A stretch of 64,000 bases of DNA from Ashinkailepas kermadecensis. Its lineage: Eukaryota > Arthropoda > Thecostraca > Neolepadidae. This document shows positions 1 through 64,000 of the stretch, in pieces; positions within the stretch are counted from its first letter, which is position 1; each line of letters starts with the position of its first letter. Both the position numbers and the translations under genes were made by a program. The DNA is taken from assembly GCA_034440615.1 (NCBI GenBank), contig JAOTOM010004678.1, positions 332,612-396,611 of the forward strand, given 5' to 3'. The notes beneath the pieces are model-generated. The model was given only the letters and a program-made list of their open reading frames with translations, was not told where the DNA came from and did no database searches.

Positions 1-515
1 TTGCTTGGCTTTCTTCCCCTTATGTTAACACTACGTAAGTATTTTTAGATCAGTTGTTTGGCTTTCTTCCCCTTGTGTTGACAATACGTGAGTATATCTA
101 GGTCAGTTGCTTGCTTGGTTGTCTCGTGCCTCTGAAGATGACGGAAATGATTGCGATATTGCTATACTGCGTTGAATAATACAATGCCATCGCAATACCT
201 CAGATGCATTATATTTGTATTGTGACCGATAATCAGGACCGCAAGGGCATATAACATTTTGACATAATTTCAAAGAAAGCATCAGGATTGGTCATTCGAA
301 AAACATCCCAAATGAGTGGCATGCACAGCAGCTTAATAACATGGACATACTTTCATTTCAAATGATATAGCCAGTACAACAAATGATATAGTGAACACTG
401 GACAGCGTAGTAAATTCACCACACACATTATGGTGAAACTGAGTGGATGTAGAATGGACAAGCTAAAGCGGTTGGGTTGTTGTAATTAACATTGCATTAT
501 TTGACAGCACGCTAC

Positions 516-51983
<51,468 letters not shown>

Positions 51984-52330
51984 ACCGCCAGTCGGCTCTT
52001 CACAGCCACTGAGGAGCGGTACACCTACAACCTCGTCCACACACCGTCGCGCCGGCACCAGCCACCGAGCGCCGCCGCCGCCCAGGACGAAGCCCGCCTG
52101 CGACCACTCCGAAGGCGGCCCTCGACCGAAGAGCCGCCGCCGCCGACTCGCCCGACGCGGGCCCGTCCGACTCGGTCGCCCGGTAGTAGCGCGCGTCGAC
52201 CCGCCCGTCCGTCCCAACACACACACAGATTCACCGCCGGCTGGTCTCTGCCGGCTGCTGCCGGCGCACACCAGTATAAACACGGCCGCCGGGGGCGGGG
52301 CGACGGGGCGGTCGACTGGGGCGTCACGTG
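51984..52330 (-). promoter_or_regulatory. Candidate core promoter and 5' leader of the inhibitor gene
   Basis: The stretch upstream of the start codon is GC- and CpG-rich. On the coding (minus) strand it contains GC-box-like CCCCGCCCC motifs at about 52291-52309 and a TTTATAC element at about 52275-52281, which reads TATAAA on the plus strand. No ATG occurs on the minus strand between about 52270 and the chosen start, so 51983 is the first ATG of the presumed leader. The transcription start cannot be placed from sequence. The plus-strand orientation of TATAAA leaves a bidirectional promoter possible. Confidence 0.4.
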
Positions 52331-52618
52331 GTCCGGGAGTTCCAGCGGCGGCGGAAGTGGCCGCCCGGCCCGTCCATGTGTGATGAGGTTCCGGTAGCCG
52401 GTCACGTGCGTCACGAGGTGACAGACGGAACCAGGCCCGGTCCGCCCCGGCGTTGAGAGATGACTCTATCCTCGCTCAGATCTGGCGGCGGTGAAATCGG
52501 GGTGTGTCGCTGTCGGCGCCTCACCCACATATTTATTGGGGTAAGGATATGACACTGCACTCAAAGCTGAGTACGTACTGATGTAAATGCGAACATGTAT
52601 TCATCCATGCATCCATGC

Positions 52619-52650
<32 letters not shown>

Positions 52651-54231
52651 TGCCGATTCCTCCGAATCCAGGGAGAAACGTTTACATTTCATGGAACGTT
52701 TTGACATTTAACATTGCGCTTATTATACGCTTTTTATTTCCCGTTGCATTTAAAGAAACGCGCAGCGCCGTTCAGTCTTCTGCAACCACTTAGCACCTGG
52801 CAGCAACGTTTATGCCTTCATGATGAAATATTGAACTGCGCCAAAAATATAGACCGTGAGAAAGGTTCCAGTTGATGATGATATCACGAAACTGAAGCTG
52901 GAAGCATTTCATGACGCATTTTCACCATGTGAAGCGCTCCCTCCGCAATGGACGGTGTTATCTTGGGTGTACGGTGTATTCATTTGGGTTATCACCGTCT
53001 ACGGAGGACGTGTCGCCCAGTTGTTTTCCATCCGAGGGGTGGTTATCACCTCCTCATTTCATCCCCACGTGGAATGAGGTCGCGGAGAACAGCAGTGCAT
53101 TGCATCCCACAAGACAAACCCAGTGGCACCACATTTTCATACTATCGGTTAATCAGTAACTTCCCAGGTCGGGTTAAAAAGAAATTTTTGTTCGCAATCG
53201 TCGGGCATTAAAAACTCCAACCGATCTGATGCCAGATATATGCAAGATAGAGCGAAGCAGTTGACAATTTCCACACTAATCTATTGACATCTCATTTGAT
53301 CCCATAACGTGGATGGCCAACATGCGATGTGATATGTCATGGCCTTTTCCGCTCCGGCCACAAAAGGCGCAACATATAATAGCTTGGCAAATCATGCAAA
53401 TGCTTTCTTTGGAGTTCCCGGGATAAATAACCACTGAATTATAATTCCAAGCGATGAAATAACATGTAATACACGTTTTGTCGAAAAAGACAACCGAGGC
53501 TGGTTGTGATCAATAACATTGCTTGGTATTGGAAAAGTCACACCGTCGAAACAGCATGATCTCAGAGCATCTAAAAACTGACATGTTGATCATTCAAACG
53601 CATAAGCTACAGCACAACGAACATGGCTACGATTCCAGCAGAACTGCAACCAACATGTCCACAAAGTGACGCACTGTTTCAATGATTTGACATGAATGAC
53701 CTTTGCTGCCCGACCATCTGCAAAAGATGCACCGCCAGTCGCGCCAAGCGGTGACGCGCTGCCGTGTGACGTCACCCGATGGTCGCACGAAGGCCGCTTG
53801 GGGTGGCATCTGTCGGGCGGCAGGGTCTGTCGCTTCCACCGAGAAGGCGGCCGAACAGCTGGAATCAGCGCGCGGAGCTCATCAGCTTTATGGTCCTATT
53901 AAATTGGAGAGAGCTTACAGACCAACAACAATGTCTGAAAGCACGACTGCTTCTCATTCGTGATGTTCCACGCCGTCAACATCGGAATCCGAGAAAATAC
54001 GATTGCAACCGTCCCAACTGTAATGATGGCAACTGAACAGCAGAACTAGGAAGAGCCAACGAGTAGGCAAATAAATGTTTTGAGCGAGATCGGCCAACAT
54101 TCTCTACTATGGATAGGCGTCCTGTGGCACTAGACGGCGTCAAGACCCAACTGCAATGTGGAGAATGCCGCGAAGAACTACTGTACGCAGATGCTATATC
54201 CTCGGGCAGTGCGGCTCACACATGCCAGGGC

Positions 54232-54294
54232 GCACGTGACGCACGTGACGCACGTGACGCACGTGACGCACGTGACGCACGTGACGCACGTGAC
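54232..54294. repeat. Seven copies of GCACGTGAC
   Basis: Perfect 9-bp tandem repeat; each unit contains the palindromic E-box CACGTG. Confidence 0.95.
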
Positions 54295-56164
54295 GCACTC
54301 AGAACTGCAACACGCGTCCCATGTATAGCCGGCTAGCTCGCAAATAACTACATAAATCGCCGACTTTACACACCAAAGACCGGGATTTAGTGCCAATTCA
54401 CGAGCGGCGCTGCAAGCTGCAACGCACACTGCGCCACTGCAGCCGGCGCTGTTGCATTCTGCAGCGTTCGCTGCACTCATCCCACGTTGGCACCAGAAGG
54501 CGATCATTTTCTGGTGGAATGGCAAAGTGCCAATGTGTCAAAACCATTGTAGGTGCTGGAGCAAACGCTATGGGGGAATTGTAATTATGGATGTCTCCGT
54601 GTTTGTAGCTATGCAAGAAGTAGCCATCTCAAGAAGTAGGCCATAGCTACAGAGATATTCATCGGACAACGCACAAATTGTCCATTCTCATGAGACATGG
54701 TCATTATTTATCCATTCGATGAGGCAAGAACATCCTTTGTCCACCCCGACCATGCAAGGATGCTGCTCACACACTGAATGAGTAAGGCTATCATCTGGCC
54801 GCCCTGTCTGTGGGAAAGATCATCATTTGTCTAGCCTACCCGGGGAAGGTCAATATTTGTCCACCCTCCTCCAACCGGGAATGCCATTGCCTGTCTACTC
54901 GCACGGGCTACACGCATGCGTATTTATTCACAATAGCTTAGGTTCCGATTTCTCTGCGACTTCGACCTGGCAAAGGTTCATATTTAGACCCGACCAGCTG
55001 ATTTCCCACATGTAAGGTTGTCAGCGTCCACTCCCATCACATGACATTTCCATCGTTCTACTCCACTCATGCGCATCACCTACCGAGATCAATTTCGGAA
55101 TTATTCCAGACGCGGCCGATTCCAGCAGCGATGACAGTCCGCCCAGGACACGCGATGCGGGGCGCCAGAGTGATGGTGGCGCCACGGTGTCGGCGGCGCG
55201 CGGGTCAGACCGCCCGTCGGTGGCGCCACCACCGACGAGGCGCCTCCGCCTCGGGGGCCGGCCGCTCGCTGGCGCCGCCCGAGATGACGGCTCAATGGCG
55301 GTGGGAGGGAGAGAGTGCGGACGGGTCGCGGCGCCAGACACTCGGCATGGCTGTCGGCATTGTGCGACGGCACCACTGGCGCCGGTCGAGGCCGCGCCAG
55401 CCGGACCCCGGGTGATCTGCATACGTGATTAGCTCCCGGTCAGGGCACTCGGATTCACGACAGACTCCCGGAGAGCCGGTGTGTTCGTTACCGAGCATTA
55501 GTTTTCATACCGGAGCGTCCTATTAGCAGGGCGTGGTTTTATGGAAGGAGTTGAAGAGGTCATTATAATAATATTATTTGGCTGGGATTGGGTGAAAGTA
55601 ATAATCAAGCTTGATACACGTGCTACAGATACCTTTTCAAACAGTTATCTTTAAAATTGTGCCCAATTTACAAGGATTCTAATGATGACCAGCTTTCGCT
55701 GACTCAACATAACTTGCATGCATATTTGGTACACAAGCTGTTACTTACGAGCACTGAATCATGAAGCATGATCCCATTGGGAGAGCTCAAGCAAGCATTG
55801 CTTTGGAGGTCATATACTTAATAAGCAGTCGGATGAGGTGAAAAATATGTTTAAACATCTTCGCGTTTCGACGGAAACCACCTTGCAACGTGAAGAACTC
55901 AATGTTTGGAAAGAAATTGAAAAATAAGAGGCGTTTTCAGGTTGAGCAACATATCTAAAATAATTAAAATAATTCACTCCTAACTGTGATCAACGTGTTA
56001 TGGACTTGCCTTGCCTACGAGCTGCGCATCGGATGAGCTACCTTACCAGTTACCAATATGGGATATTTTTTAACGAACTACATAGGGGATTGAGGCGGGG
56101 GACTGATGTTTACGGACCAGATAGGGAATCTCTGTTATCATCGGTGACGGCATCACGGTACCAC

Positions 56165-56168
56165 CACA

Positions 56169-56232
<64 letters not shown>
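56165..56232. repeat. (TA)n microsatellite
   Basis: Pure TA tract. Confidence 0.95.
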
Positions 56233-56236
<4 letters not shown>

Positions 56237-56331
56237 TATACATATCAAGTCGCGCCTACAGTCGCGATAATGCCGCTATCAACAAATACCATGCGGCGAC
56301 CGGCCCGGAGACGGCGGCGGTGGTAGTGGGG

Positions 56332-56547
56332 GCGGTGCCTGCTGCCTCCGATGGGTGCCCTGTCCAGCTGTTGCGGGTCAGCACCGACAGGCTCGCCGCC
56401 CGGCCGGCCCGCCCTCCTGAACTGCACGATGCAGTGGCGGCGGTGCCTGCTGCCTCCGATGGGTCTCCTGTCCAGCTGCCGCGAGTCAGCACCGACGGGT
56501 TCGCTGTCCGGCCAGCCCGCCCTGATTAACTGCACGACACAGCGGCG
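56332..56547. repeat. 108-bp tandem duplication, GC-rich
   Basis: GCGGTGCCTGCTGCCTCCGA occurs at 56332 and 56440; the two 108-bp units are diverged. The length is 36 codons, and frames are open on both strands, but no domain is visible. Confidence 0.85.
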
Positions 56548-56599
56548 GAAGTGAATGACATTCCTGCGCACGATGCTGACGGTCTCTTGATACTGTTCT

Positions 56600-57570
56600 T
56601 GAAAAATGCATGCTGCTTTGGCACGCAATTGCTTGCATGATTAATGTGAGCCTAATCATTGGCATCGTTCATGTCCCTTGGAAGCTAGCCATAATTAAAC
56701 TTATTTACAAAACCTCAGGCTCACAAGGTGATCCAGTAAACTTCGGACCTGTTTCACTTGTTCCGTGTCTTGCTATGAGTATCGAACATATTGTTCACAT
56801 GTGCCGGGTTTCGTATCGGCGTCAGCCAAGCCCGCCACTGTGCCATTCGGAGGGCACTACCTGCTGTTGTCAGCCGGCTTGTTCTGACCCTCATTAGATA
56901 TTGCATATCAGCGTATGACAATGCTTCGGTGCAAAACATATCCCGCGTACAGAAAGAGCCAACGTTCGGCACGTGCTGTAACGGGAAGGCGCCAAAGTGG
57001 CCATTTGCGCAAGACGCACAGCGTGAACTGAAGTGGATGTCAGCATGCAGCCTTGCTGCATACCGTGCCCTCTGTCCTTTGAAGCGTGGCTTGACTTATA
57101 GTGAACCCCATGAGCTAGATGCACACAGTGGCGTTGTCAGGATTTTCTTAAAGGTGCACGACCCCAAAAATGCAATGAAATAGAGAAAAGTCTCAGCGCT
57201 CGAAGTGCGCCGAAAATTTAGAGCTTCAATGGTGAAAATCTCAAAATTTCATGTTTTATGTAGTGTGTTTGGTTCCTAAGATTGGGGGTGGGAGCGGGCG
57301 CCCTTTGTGTATTATTGGTTCCTAAGGGAGCCGGGCCCCCGCCCTCTGGCTTCGCCTTTGACTGCACAGTCTGTGACATTTGAATCAGTGAGATCGCGAA
57401 CCACTCGACAAGACCGTCAATCTTCGTTGCTTTTCATCTGCGTGATGAGTACGGAAGAAGAGCAGTCTTGTTCAGGGTAGCCAATACCCTGAAAATTGTC
57501 CCATCTGATGCAAAATTTGCTGGACTTCCAGCAATTAAGTGCATGCTTAAAGCTCATATGCATTCAGCGT
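56600..57570 (+). mobile_element. Decayed, internally deleted LINE (Jockey/CR1-like reverse transcriptase)
   Basis: Plus-strand fragments match non-LTR reverse transcriptases: VPWKLAIIKLIYK and DPVNFGPVSLVP (palm start), then, in another frame, LVLTLIRYCISAYDN and a thumb-like region, and finally GRRAVLFRVANTLKIVP near 57450-57500, typical of the C-terminal tail. The catalytic YxDD block is missing and the frames are broken, so it is a non-functional relic. Confidence 0.65.
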
Positions 57571-58639
57571 GATAGAATGTGTGTGCCTATGCGCGGATCT
57601 ATGCGGATATGCATGCATGTATTTGCGTGCTTTATGTATTTATTTTTATTTGTGTGTTTAGGCATTTCGCATGCTTAATCATCAGCTTAATCACTGCTGT
57701 ACCCTCCCCATGCTTTCTTGAAAGCCATGCTTCTGACCTAGTACTAAAAAGGTATATATCATTTCGATACCCGAACCATTTGGGTTCATGAAATTTACTC
57801 GTGCTCCCATCCAGCAAAATCCACCGTGCATAAGTGTTTGTACGTGTGTCCGTATGTGTGTGTGTGTGTAGGTGTGTGCGTGTATGCACGTATGCATGTG
57901 TGCATGTATCTGTTAGTGTGCTACGTGTGCTTCTGCACACGTAACACACACGTAACGTTCACATGGTACCTATGTGTGCGCCTGATTTTGATATGCAGGC
58001 CTTCGCAACATCAAAGCGGCTCGGAGACGTGAGTGCTTCTGGGTCCTTTTTCATGCATAGGCACGGGCGAAACATCTAAGAATATTAGGAGTACTACCTC
58101 CCATATCCTCACCAACATGGGTGGCGCCACGGATTTGAGATAGGGATGCTTGCTTTGGGTTAATTATTCTCATGCAACCTCCACATGCATGATGTCGAGC
58201 CGCACGATGCTTGGAGGAAAGTGCACAAAGGGGGTCCCGTACGCCTTCAGCGCCGCCCATGCCCTGCAGGGTACGTCCGAAACAAATTCTGGTGGACGTG
58301 CCCATGGGCGAATACGGGGCATCATCTGAGCCAAACCAGACATGCTCTCCCCCTTCATGTCAATGCAATGGGGAATTGTCACTGGGTGGGGGACCACACT
58401 TCCCACCCTCCCCAGCTAGCATGCTACAAGAGGCCCTGTCCCACTCTGCCGGAGATCGTGCTGACATTGTTACGTTCTATTCCTTGTTATGAAGACGCAG
58501 ATTCTGGACAGCTGAGATAACTAGCGCCAGCTTAACCCTGGTGGCAAAGTAATGAACTGGACATATATGCAGATGGCGCTGCTATCGTTAGGGCGTCTTT
58601 TTATTGGGTGGTTCATGACGCACTTTATGCACATTCTCT
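57571..58639. other. Region without a recognised gene
   Basis: Contains a TG-rich stretch at about 57830-57930 and a small hairpin (TACGTGTGC, four-base loop) near 57924-57945. The overlapping frames at 58170-58520 are unrecognised. Confidence 0.5.
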
Positions 58640-58775
58640 GTTAATGGCGCCGCCCACACTGTTTCGCCGGTGGGCCGCGGGATTTGGAAATGTCCCGAGT
58701 GGTGCGAGTGTAGAACTCGGGACCATTGGTACCCGGAGCTCAACACCTTAACCACTCGGCCATCCCCGCTCCGTT
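58640..58775 (-). mobile_element. tRNA-like SINE head (Leu/Ser-like)
   Basis: On the minus strand it reads GGAGCGGGGATGGCCGAGTG then GTTAAGGTGTTGAGCTC, a good A box, with a degenerate B-box-like GAGTTCTACACTC downstream. It does not close as a cloverleaf, so a SINE fragment or tRNA pseudogene is more likely than a working tRNA. Confidence 0.5.
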
Positions 58776-59615
58776 AGGACGTCACATTCGAAGCCCGTTT
58801 TCTTGCTGACTGGATGCAACGAAACGATGCAATGTTGTATGCGTATGCCAGTATTTTTAAGTGATAAACTTTCAAAGAAGATATTAGAAGCGCTGGTTAA
58901 AATTCGAGTGATAAGCGCCATATTACCCCACAGAGCTAATGCATCAGTTTGCCAAGTCATGGGGTTTATGGATCCCTCCCTCCCTCCCTCCACATTCCTA
59001 CCAGTGGCGGATCCTGGAGGGACTGGAGGATATTTCCCTGACACATATGGAGATGTGACGCCTCTTCGACTGGAAGTACGCACCCCTCAAGACGCTCGAA
59101 TGCACCAACCATCCGCTCAACGTGTCTATCAGCCGATGGCGTTCTTCGGAAGTTCCCCGTCCAGAAAAACGGTGCAAGTGATCCATAACAAGTGCCACTG
59201 GATTCGTCCCTGATTCCTACGCCTATGTCACACATGGTTATCGTGATGTTGAGTGCCCAAGCATCATTGCATGTGCACATGCACGGCACCTATGGACAAA
59301 TGGACACATATGAAAACAACCGCTTTATGCCTGCCCAACCTGTGCCTAAGCAAGGTGGTCTGCCCGACCAATGCCCCAGCAAGATGGCCTTCCCAGTCTG
59401 TGCCCAAGCAAGATGGGCTTTTCCAACCAGTACCCAAGGAGTTGTGTCCACCCACATCTCAGGGTAAATCCATATCTGGTTACCGCAATATAATTGCAAT
59501 GTTTCAAATCAGTTGCAGGCGTCGACGTCAGCGACCTCACCTGCCTATGAAACGATATCCTTCGGTTCAATATTCGACTCCGACAGAAACCAACAAGTCC
59601 TGCTGTCTTTTATTC
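58776..59615. other. Region without a recognised gene
   Basis: Contains one CAGTGGCGGATCC transposon-end motif near 58996 and otherwise unrecognised open frames. Confidence 0.5.
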
Positions 59616-60077
59616 TCATTGGCTACACCAAGTGCAAATCGAAGGACCATTCAATCCGATCACCTTCGGCCTGAACGCCTGCAGCGTTTTCGACCCAGCG
59701 GCTCCAGCTGAATGAGTTGTGGGTGCGGCGGCGTTGATCGGAGTGCTGCTTGTTCTGCAGCCGGGGCAGTCGCCTCCCTTACGGTCACTGCTCACAGATA
59801 GCCACTTGGCGGTCCTCCTCCCCACAGCTTGCGCGGAGACTTGCACGAGAGACTTAGCGCGGCGGATGGGCTGCGTGAAGAAAAAACCGAGTCCGGACCC
59901 ATCCTCAAGACTGCCAGCTGTCGATAATGAAGAGCTCACCATCGTGCTCTGTTGCAACTCAACATCGCAAACGACAACGGAATGAGCACCGTTTGATAAA
60001 ACGTGACCCACCAGCAATAAGACAAGCTCAAGGATACACACATTGGCAAAGTAGGACATCACTAATCCTCCATGCAA
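59616..60077 (-). CDS. Unrecognised open frame with signal-peptide-like start
   Basis: The 153-codon frame opens with two nearby Met codons and a hydrophobic stretch (NVCILELVLLLVGHVLS) that looks like a signal peptide. The rest is Ser/Ala-rich with no domain I recognise. A good donor (GATG|GTGAGC near 59945) could make the first third an exon of a spliced gene. Chance ORF is a real alternative. No TATA box or poly(A) signal was identified. Confidence 0.22.
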   Translation of the reverse strand: MHGGLVMSYFANVCILELVLLLVGHVLSNGAHSVVVCDVELQQSTMVSSSLSTAGSLEDGSGLGFFFTQPIRRAKSLVQVSAQAVGRRTAKWLSVSSDRKGGDCPGCRTSSTPINAAAPTTHSAGAAGSKTLQAFRPKVIGLNGPSICTWCSQ

Positions 60078-63000
60078 GCGGCTAAAGCATACAATTGGCC
60101 GCGGCGGTGGGATGGGTTCGGCTTGACGCCCTTATGGTTCAACATGAAGCGGGACTAATCTGAGCATTTACGGTTCAGCCTCGTCGAATTTTGAGTGCAT
60201 TTTGAGGTAAGATTAACTAAGATCACTAGCCAGGCAAACGTCAAAGAACATTGGCCTGTAAGAAAAAAATATGAAGACGCGCAATTTACAGATAATTGAA
60301 GCTTTTATTTCGTGACGTTGGCAACGCGTTTGAAAACCAAGATTGTTTGAAAATGACTAGTACACATAAGGAAATACTAAGTCCATCCAGATAGCAAAAA
60401 TTATAGAAATATCGAACGAAAGGCCCGCGGCCCAGCACATGCAGGGTAGGAGGTGAGTACATTAATACGAAGCTCGATATTGGTGTATAGCATATTCATG
60501 TTGATAATAATATAAATATGACCGTCAAGCGCCATACGGTCATACCAGTTAGTGCAGTAACGAAGCTGGAGTGAAGGACGTGGGGAAAAACTGAAGGGAA
60601 CTCGAAACTTGTGACAGTTACATACACATTTTGGGGACTTTTTTAAGCATTCTGGCTATCTTCTCTGACAGGTGAAGGGAGGCAAGAAACGAGGGAAAAT
60701 CATCAAAGGATCCGGACAAGTCACAAGGCGCGAGGTCCCTCCATCCTACCACAGGCCACTAAAAAATGCTGACCCGAGCCGACCAAACCGGGTGGGTGGG
60801 TCCCTGTCCGTCCGGCGCACCGTGCGCCGCCTGGTGGTGGAAATCCTCACTTATGGTTCGGATGGACGCCACCAAAGGCGAAGCAACTCAAAAGTAAAAA
60901 CAAACGCACGGAAACCATTCTAAATGATGTGAAAGGCTCTAAAAAAAATCAGCCAGGTATCCAACATTGCATTCAAACTCAGCTGCGCACGCCTGATGAA
61001 GACAGCTTCGGCAACTTCATGGTCGCCTCCGTCACATCGAGCAAAATTTCCACTGCAGAAGAGCTATCGTTGATTTGGGTTCTGGAATGTGCCGCAATAA
61101 TGAGGTCCGAAAGAAGTTCCGCCAGTTTGTTCACTGTAACAACAGCACTGGCGGATCTAGCCCACCGGTTTGGGGGGGCAACTTTCGGTTTTCGGCGTCA
61201 GCCCCCTCCCCTACCCCTCCCCCAGTGGCGTACCTAGGAATTGCATCAGGGGAGGGGTCGAACGGATTTGGAGGGTGACAAAAATCCGTTTTCTCCCACT
61301 ATTTTCGGTTATAAGCACCGGATTTCGACCACTATTTGGCAAAGGGGCCCATTTTTTAAACTAATAATTAAAATAAAAATAAAATAGTAATTGACAACAT
61401 AATTTCCTGTGTAGGGGCCCAGCCTACCTACACCGTTGCTATGCTACTGGGTTTTTGTCCTTGTTTACCAAAACGTTCACGTTCACTTTCAACGTCTTGC
61501 ACCACGTCAACGTTCGTGCACGTGTACGCACTGGCGGATCCGATTTTGTCAACTCTTGCTGTAAGCAGAACTTGAGTAGCATTGAACCCTCAATGTGTGT
61601 TAGAATCTACTATGCTACCATACTGGCTTCCAAACAATTATTCTTAATAAAACAATCCTTAGAATTGGAGATTCTTTCATCCAGACGCTATTTTTTTAAC
61701 CTCGGCAAAGGTTACTGCATTTTAATTTAGTTGACTTCCGTTTGTTTCGTGGGGCCAAAAGACACTATGCCCCCCCCCCCTTTTAAGCGCTTCGGGGGGG
61801 GGGGCATGGTCGGAATGGCCCCTCCCTGGATCCGCCAGTGAACAACAGCTCAGTTGCAGTGGACATTTTGCGCATCCGTCGTGACGAAGCACACTGGAAA
61901 TTACGAAATTGCTGCCTATCTCCCCGCAACTCGTCCAGATCCGTTTTGCCTCATTTCTTGCAGAGGGCAGTCTGCAGAGCACAACGTGCTGTGCGCTCGG
62001 ACAATAATTTCCTCTGAATCAATAGAAATCATGGGTGTTTATTTGCATACATCGGAGTGGACCTTTCCCCTAGTCTCTCCAATGTTGGCTTCCCCCCCAA
62101 AAAAATCACCTTTTAACACGGGACACAAATGGTGTGTTCCCCAATCCATTGGAACCAGTACATTGCCCCCATGCATTGCCCTCCAATAATTTTCAGAAAT
62201 AATCATACCTAGTAGAAGTACTAAGGAAATAACCATAAACATTTTGCAATTATATACTAGCAGTCCCTACCTACTTACACAACGTAACTGGTGGAATACA
62301 GCACTTCACATTGAATATTTATTATCTTAAGAAGCATAGTATCTGGAGAGAGTAAGTGGTTTTCGTGATTTCACCAGGGGGATGTGACCCCCAGCGTCCC
62401 ATACGTTCCGCCGCCTCTTTCTTGGATGACCTTGAAGAGGTGAGTTACACAGGTCGACATATGTTGAAGGTCGGCAGCCCCCGCAAAAACATCAAACATA
62501 GCTTAATATGCATTTTACTGCTTTGAAACTACGAAAACTGCTATTCGCAAAAACGGCAAAAAACACGCAATCATTTCTGAAGGCACAGGTCAGTAATTTA
62601 ACATGATCCACTTTTTACACCATGACACGTAATGTATCACCAGCCATGCAAAATTCGGCTCGCACCTCAGGACATTCCAAGAAAAACCGTACAAAACAGA
62701 TCTTGGCGACAACCTCGGAGTTTGATGATGACCGTGCAGTAACAAGCGCAACCTACTACGTTCAAACGTATAATTCGTGATGAATGTGACGTGGCGACTC
62801 CAAACCAAACGAATGCTTAAGTTATAGTGATGTATATATTTGTGTTATTTAGCTGACATATTTGTGCAAATACCCACACACATTTCATTATATTCGATGA
62901 AGCCATGGATAATAAATGGAAACGTCACACAGCTTGAAAATATTGTTATATCCTCAAAGCAAGTAATTTTGAAATACAGCTGAGTGGCAAGAGCGTTGAT

Positions 63001-64000
63001 TTGCGATTTTGTTGGAGTGTGTGGGAGGGGGGTGGGGCACACCACATGAAGGCAATGGGTGGTCCCAAATGGCTTTGGGGGCACACTCCATAGTTAAATA
63101 AACCATAGTTAAACGTTCAAATTATTGGGGTGGATGGGGGCAAATCCAACAGGGGATGGGGGGGGGCACTTGCTCACTCCAAAAAATACAAAAGAAGACC
63201 CATGCTGGGCAATGTTTCAGCAGTGGGCATAGTATAGCTAAATTATGATGTACTCTCTTTTTACATGCTTTCCTGGAATTATTTATGTTGTGAATGTTCC
63301 GCATAATTATTTAGAGATACCAAGCAATGCAATAATTACCAATAATGTACTTCTACACTGCAAAAAAAACGTCAGCCCCCGAGGGGTGATAACCCAGATG
63401 ATAAAACAAGTTCCCTACTCCGGGTTGGTTGAAACAGGGCTTAGCATACGATACTATGTAAAACAATGAGTAACCTTAAGATGTTAATGTTTTAGCTTCA
63501 TTCGCTAAGTAGAGACCCATTTTAGCACCCTTAACTACCCCATGCAAGCATCTCACTGCTACCTTTGGAGCTATAAATGGCACCAAATGTTTATATGCTG
63601 CTATGCCACATTGATTTTGAGTGCCATTGCGAAAATTAGCACTACTCCGATGTGGATTGGGGAGGGGTGGGGTTAACGTCACCTTCGAACAGTGATTGGT
63701 CCTACGACTGCTCGGAAGTCAGAAGAACCTCCTCAAGAAGCGACAATTGCGCTTTCCCGTGGTGCATTCCTTATGGGAGCGACAAGTGCACTCTCCCGGG
63801 GTGCTTCCCTTAAGCATGGCTGGCTAATCGTAACGCAAAAAGAATGAAAAAGCAACGAAGTCCAAAGAGCCACGCCAAACGACAGGCAATTAAATATCTT
63901 TGCCAACGATACTGCATTCGATTCGCTTTTCCACTAGCCACCATGCAGTAAAATATTGCACACATCGTTTCAACTATAAATGCATTCCCAAACGCTAGCA
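60078..64000. other. Right-hand region without a recognised gene
   Basis: AT-rich sequence with homopolymer G/C runs and hAT-like ends (61148-61840). A plus-strand frame at 60672-60923 follows a good acceptor-like TCTTCTCTGACAG but has no recognisable domain. Confidence 0.5.
61529..61840. mobile_element. MITE-like element with 13-bp inverted ends
   Basis: The segment starts CACTGGCGGATCC and ends with the exact reverse complement, 312 bp in all. CAGTGGCGGATC-type ends are common on non-autonomous hAT-like arthropod repeats; similar motifs occur at 58996, 61147 and 61230. I found no matching 8-bp target duplication, so the two ends may belong to different insertions. Confidence 0.45.

Larger units (their letters stand above)
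52331..56599. other. Upstream region without a recognised gene
   Basis: It holds a short (TA)n tract (52620-52650), a 9-bp CACGTG array (54232-54294), a GC-rich island (about 55110-55440), a (TA)n tract (56165-56232) and a 108-bp tandem duplication. Open frames are short and unrecognised. Confidence 0.55.

Noticed and set aside
51984..52283. N-terminal extension of exon 1 in the same frame
   Set aside because: It begins with GTG, has no ATG and would bury the signal peptide.
58170..58520. Overlapping frames of about 80-110 codons on both strands
   Set aside because: No transposase or other motif could be recognised; likely chance or old repeat.

Overview
The window is animal genomic DNA: small GC-rich exons with GT-AG junctions, AT-rich introns, long (TA)n/(CA)n/(GA)n tracts, tRNA-derived SINEs with target-site duplications and a decayed LINE. 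The many pacifastin-type domains point to an arthropod, possibly a crustacean or chelicerate; I cannot name the species. Almost every open reading frame is a shadow, except for one large split gene on the minus strand.

That gene starts with a signal-peptide exon at 51983-51917 and runs leftward to at least 859, probably 516, and likely beyond the window because no terminal stop or poly(A) site is evident. I could phase 28 coding exons by hand. Intron phases match at every join and the exons give about 1620 residues. The order is: signal peptide; 19 pacifastin-type six-cysteine domains, one alone and then nine A-B pairs; one WAP domain; two more pacifastin domains; two Kunitz domains; a half VWC; two full VWC domains, the second preceded by an RKRR site; a cysteine-free linker microexon; three Kunitz domains; and a further Kunitz exon broken by two frameshifts. 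The inferred product is a secreted, matrix-like or haemolymph protease inhibitor. No gene symbol is assigned.

The A-type domains mostly have hydrophobic predicted P1 residues and the B-type domains mostly basic ones, so the A-B pairs look like repeating two-specificity inhibitor modules.

The most unusual feature is the tandem-repeat landscape. At roughly twelve splice junctions of this one gene, a minisatellite starts at or overlaps the exon edge. In about nine of these each repeat unit carries a copy of the exon end or of the splice site, producing ladders of decoy donors (exons 1, 2, 10, 11, 13, 20) or acceptors (exons 4, 12, 27). Unit lengths differ from junction to junction (19, 41, 45, 46, 55, 65, 82, 84-91 bp), so each array arose independently.

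Layout: 1-1056 Kunitz exons 29 and 28; 1057-6360 intron with a 47-bp minisatellite and an LTR-like segment; 6361-13920 Kunitz and VWC exons; 13921-20737 intron with a SINE, then pacifastin and WAP exons; 20738-38944 the pacifastin A-B exons; 38945-51916 a 13-kb first intron rich in minisatellites and GC islands; 51917-52330 first exon and candidate promoter; 52331-64000 no convincing gene, a LINE relic, SINE and hAT-like debris, GC islands and microsatellites.
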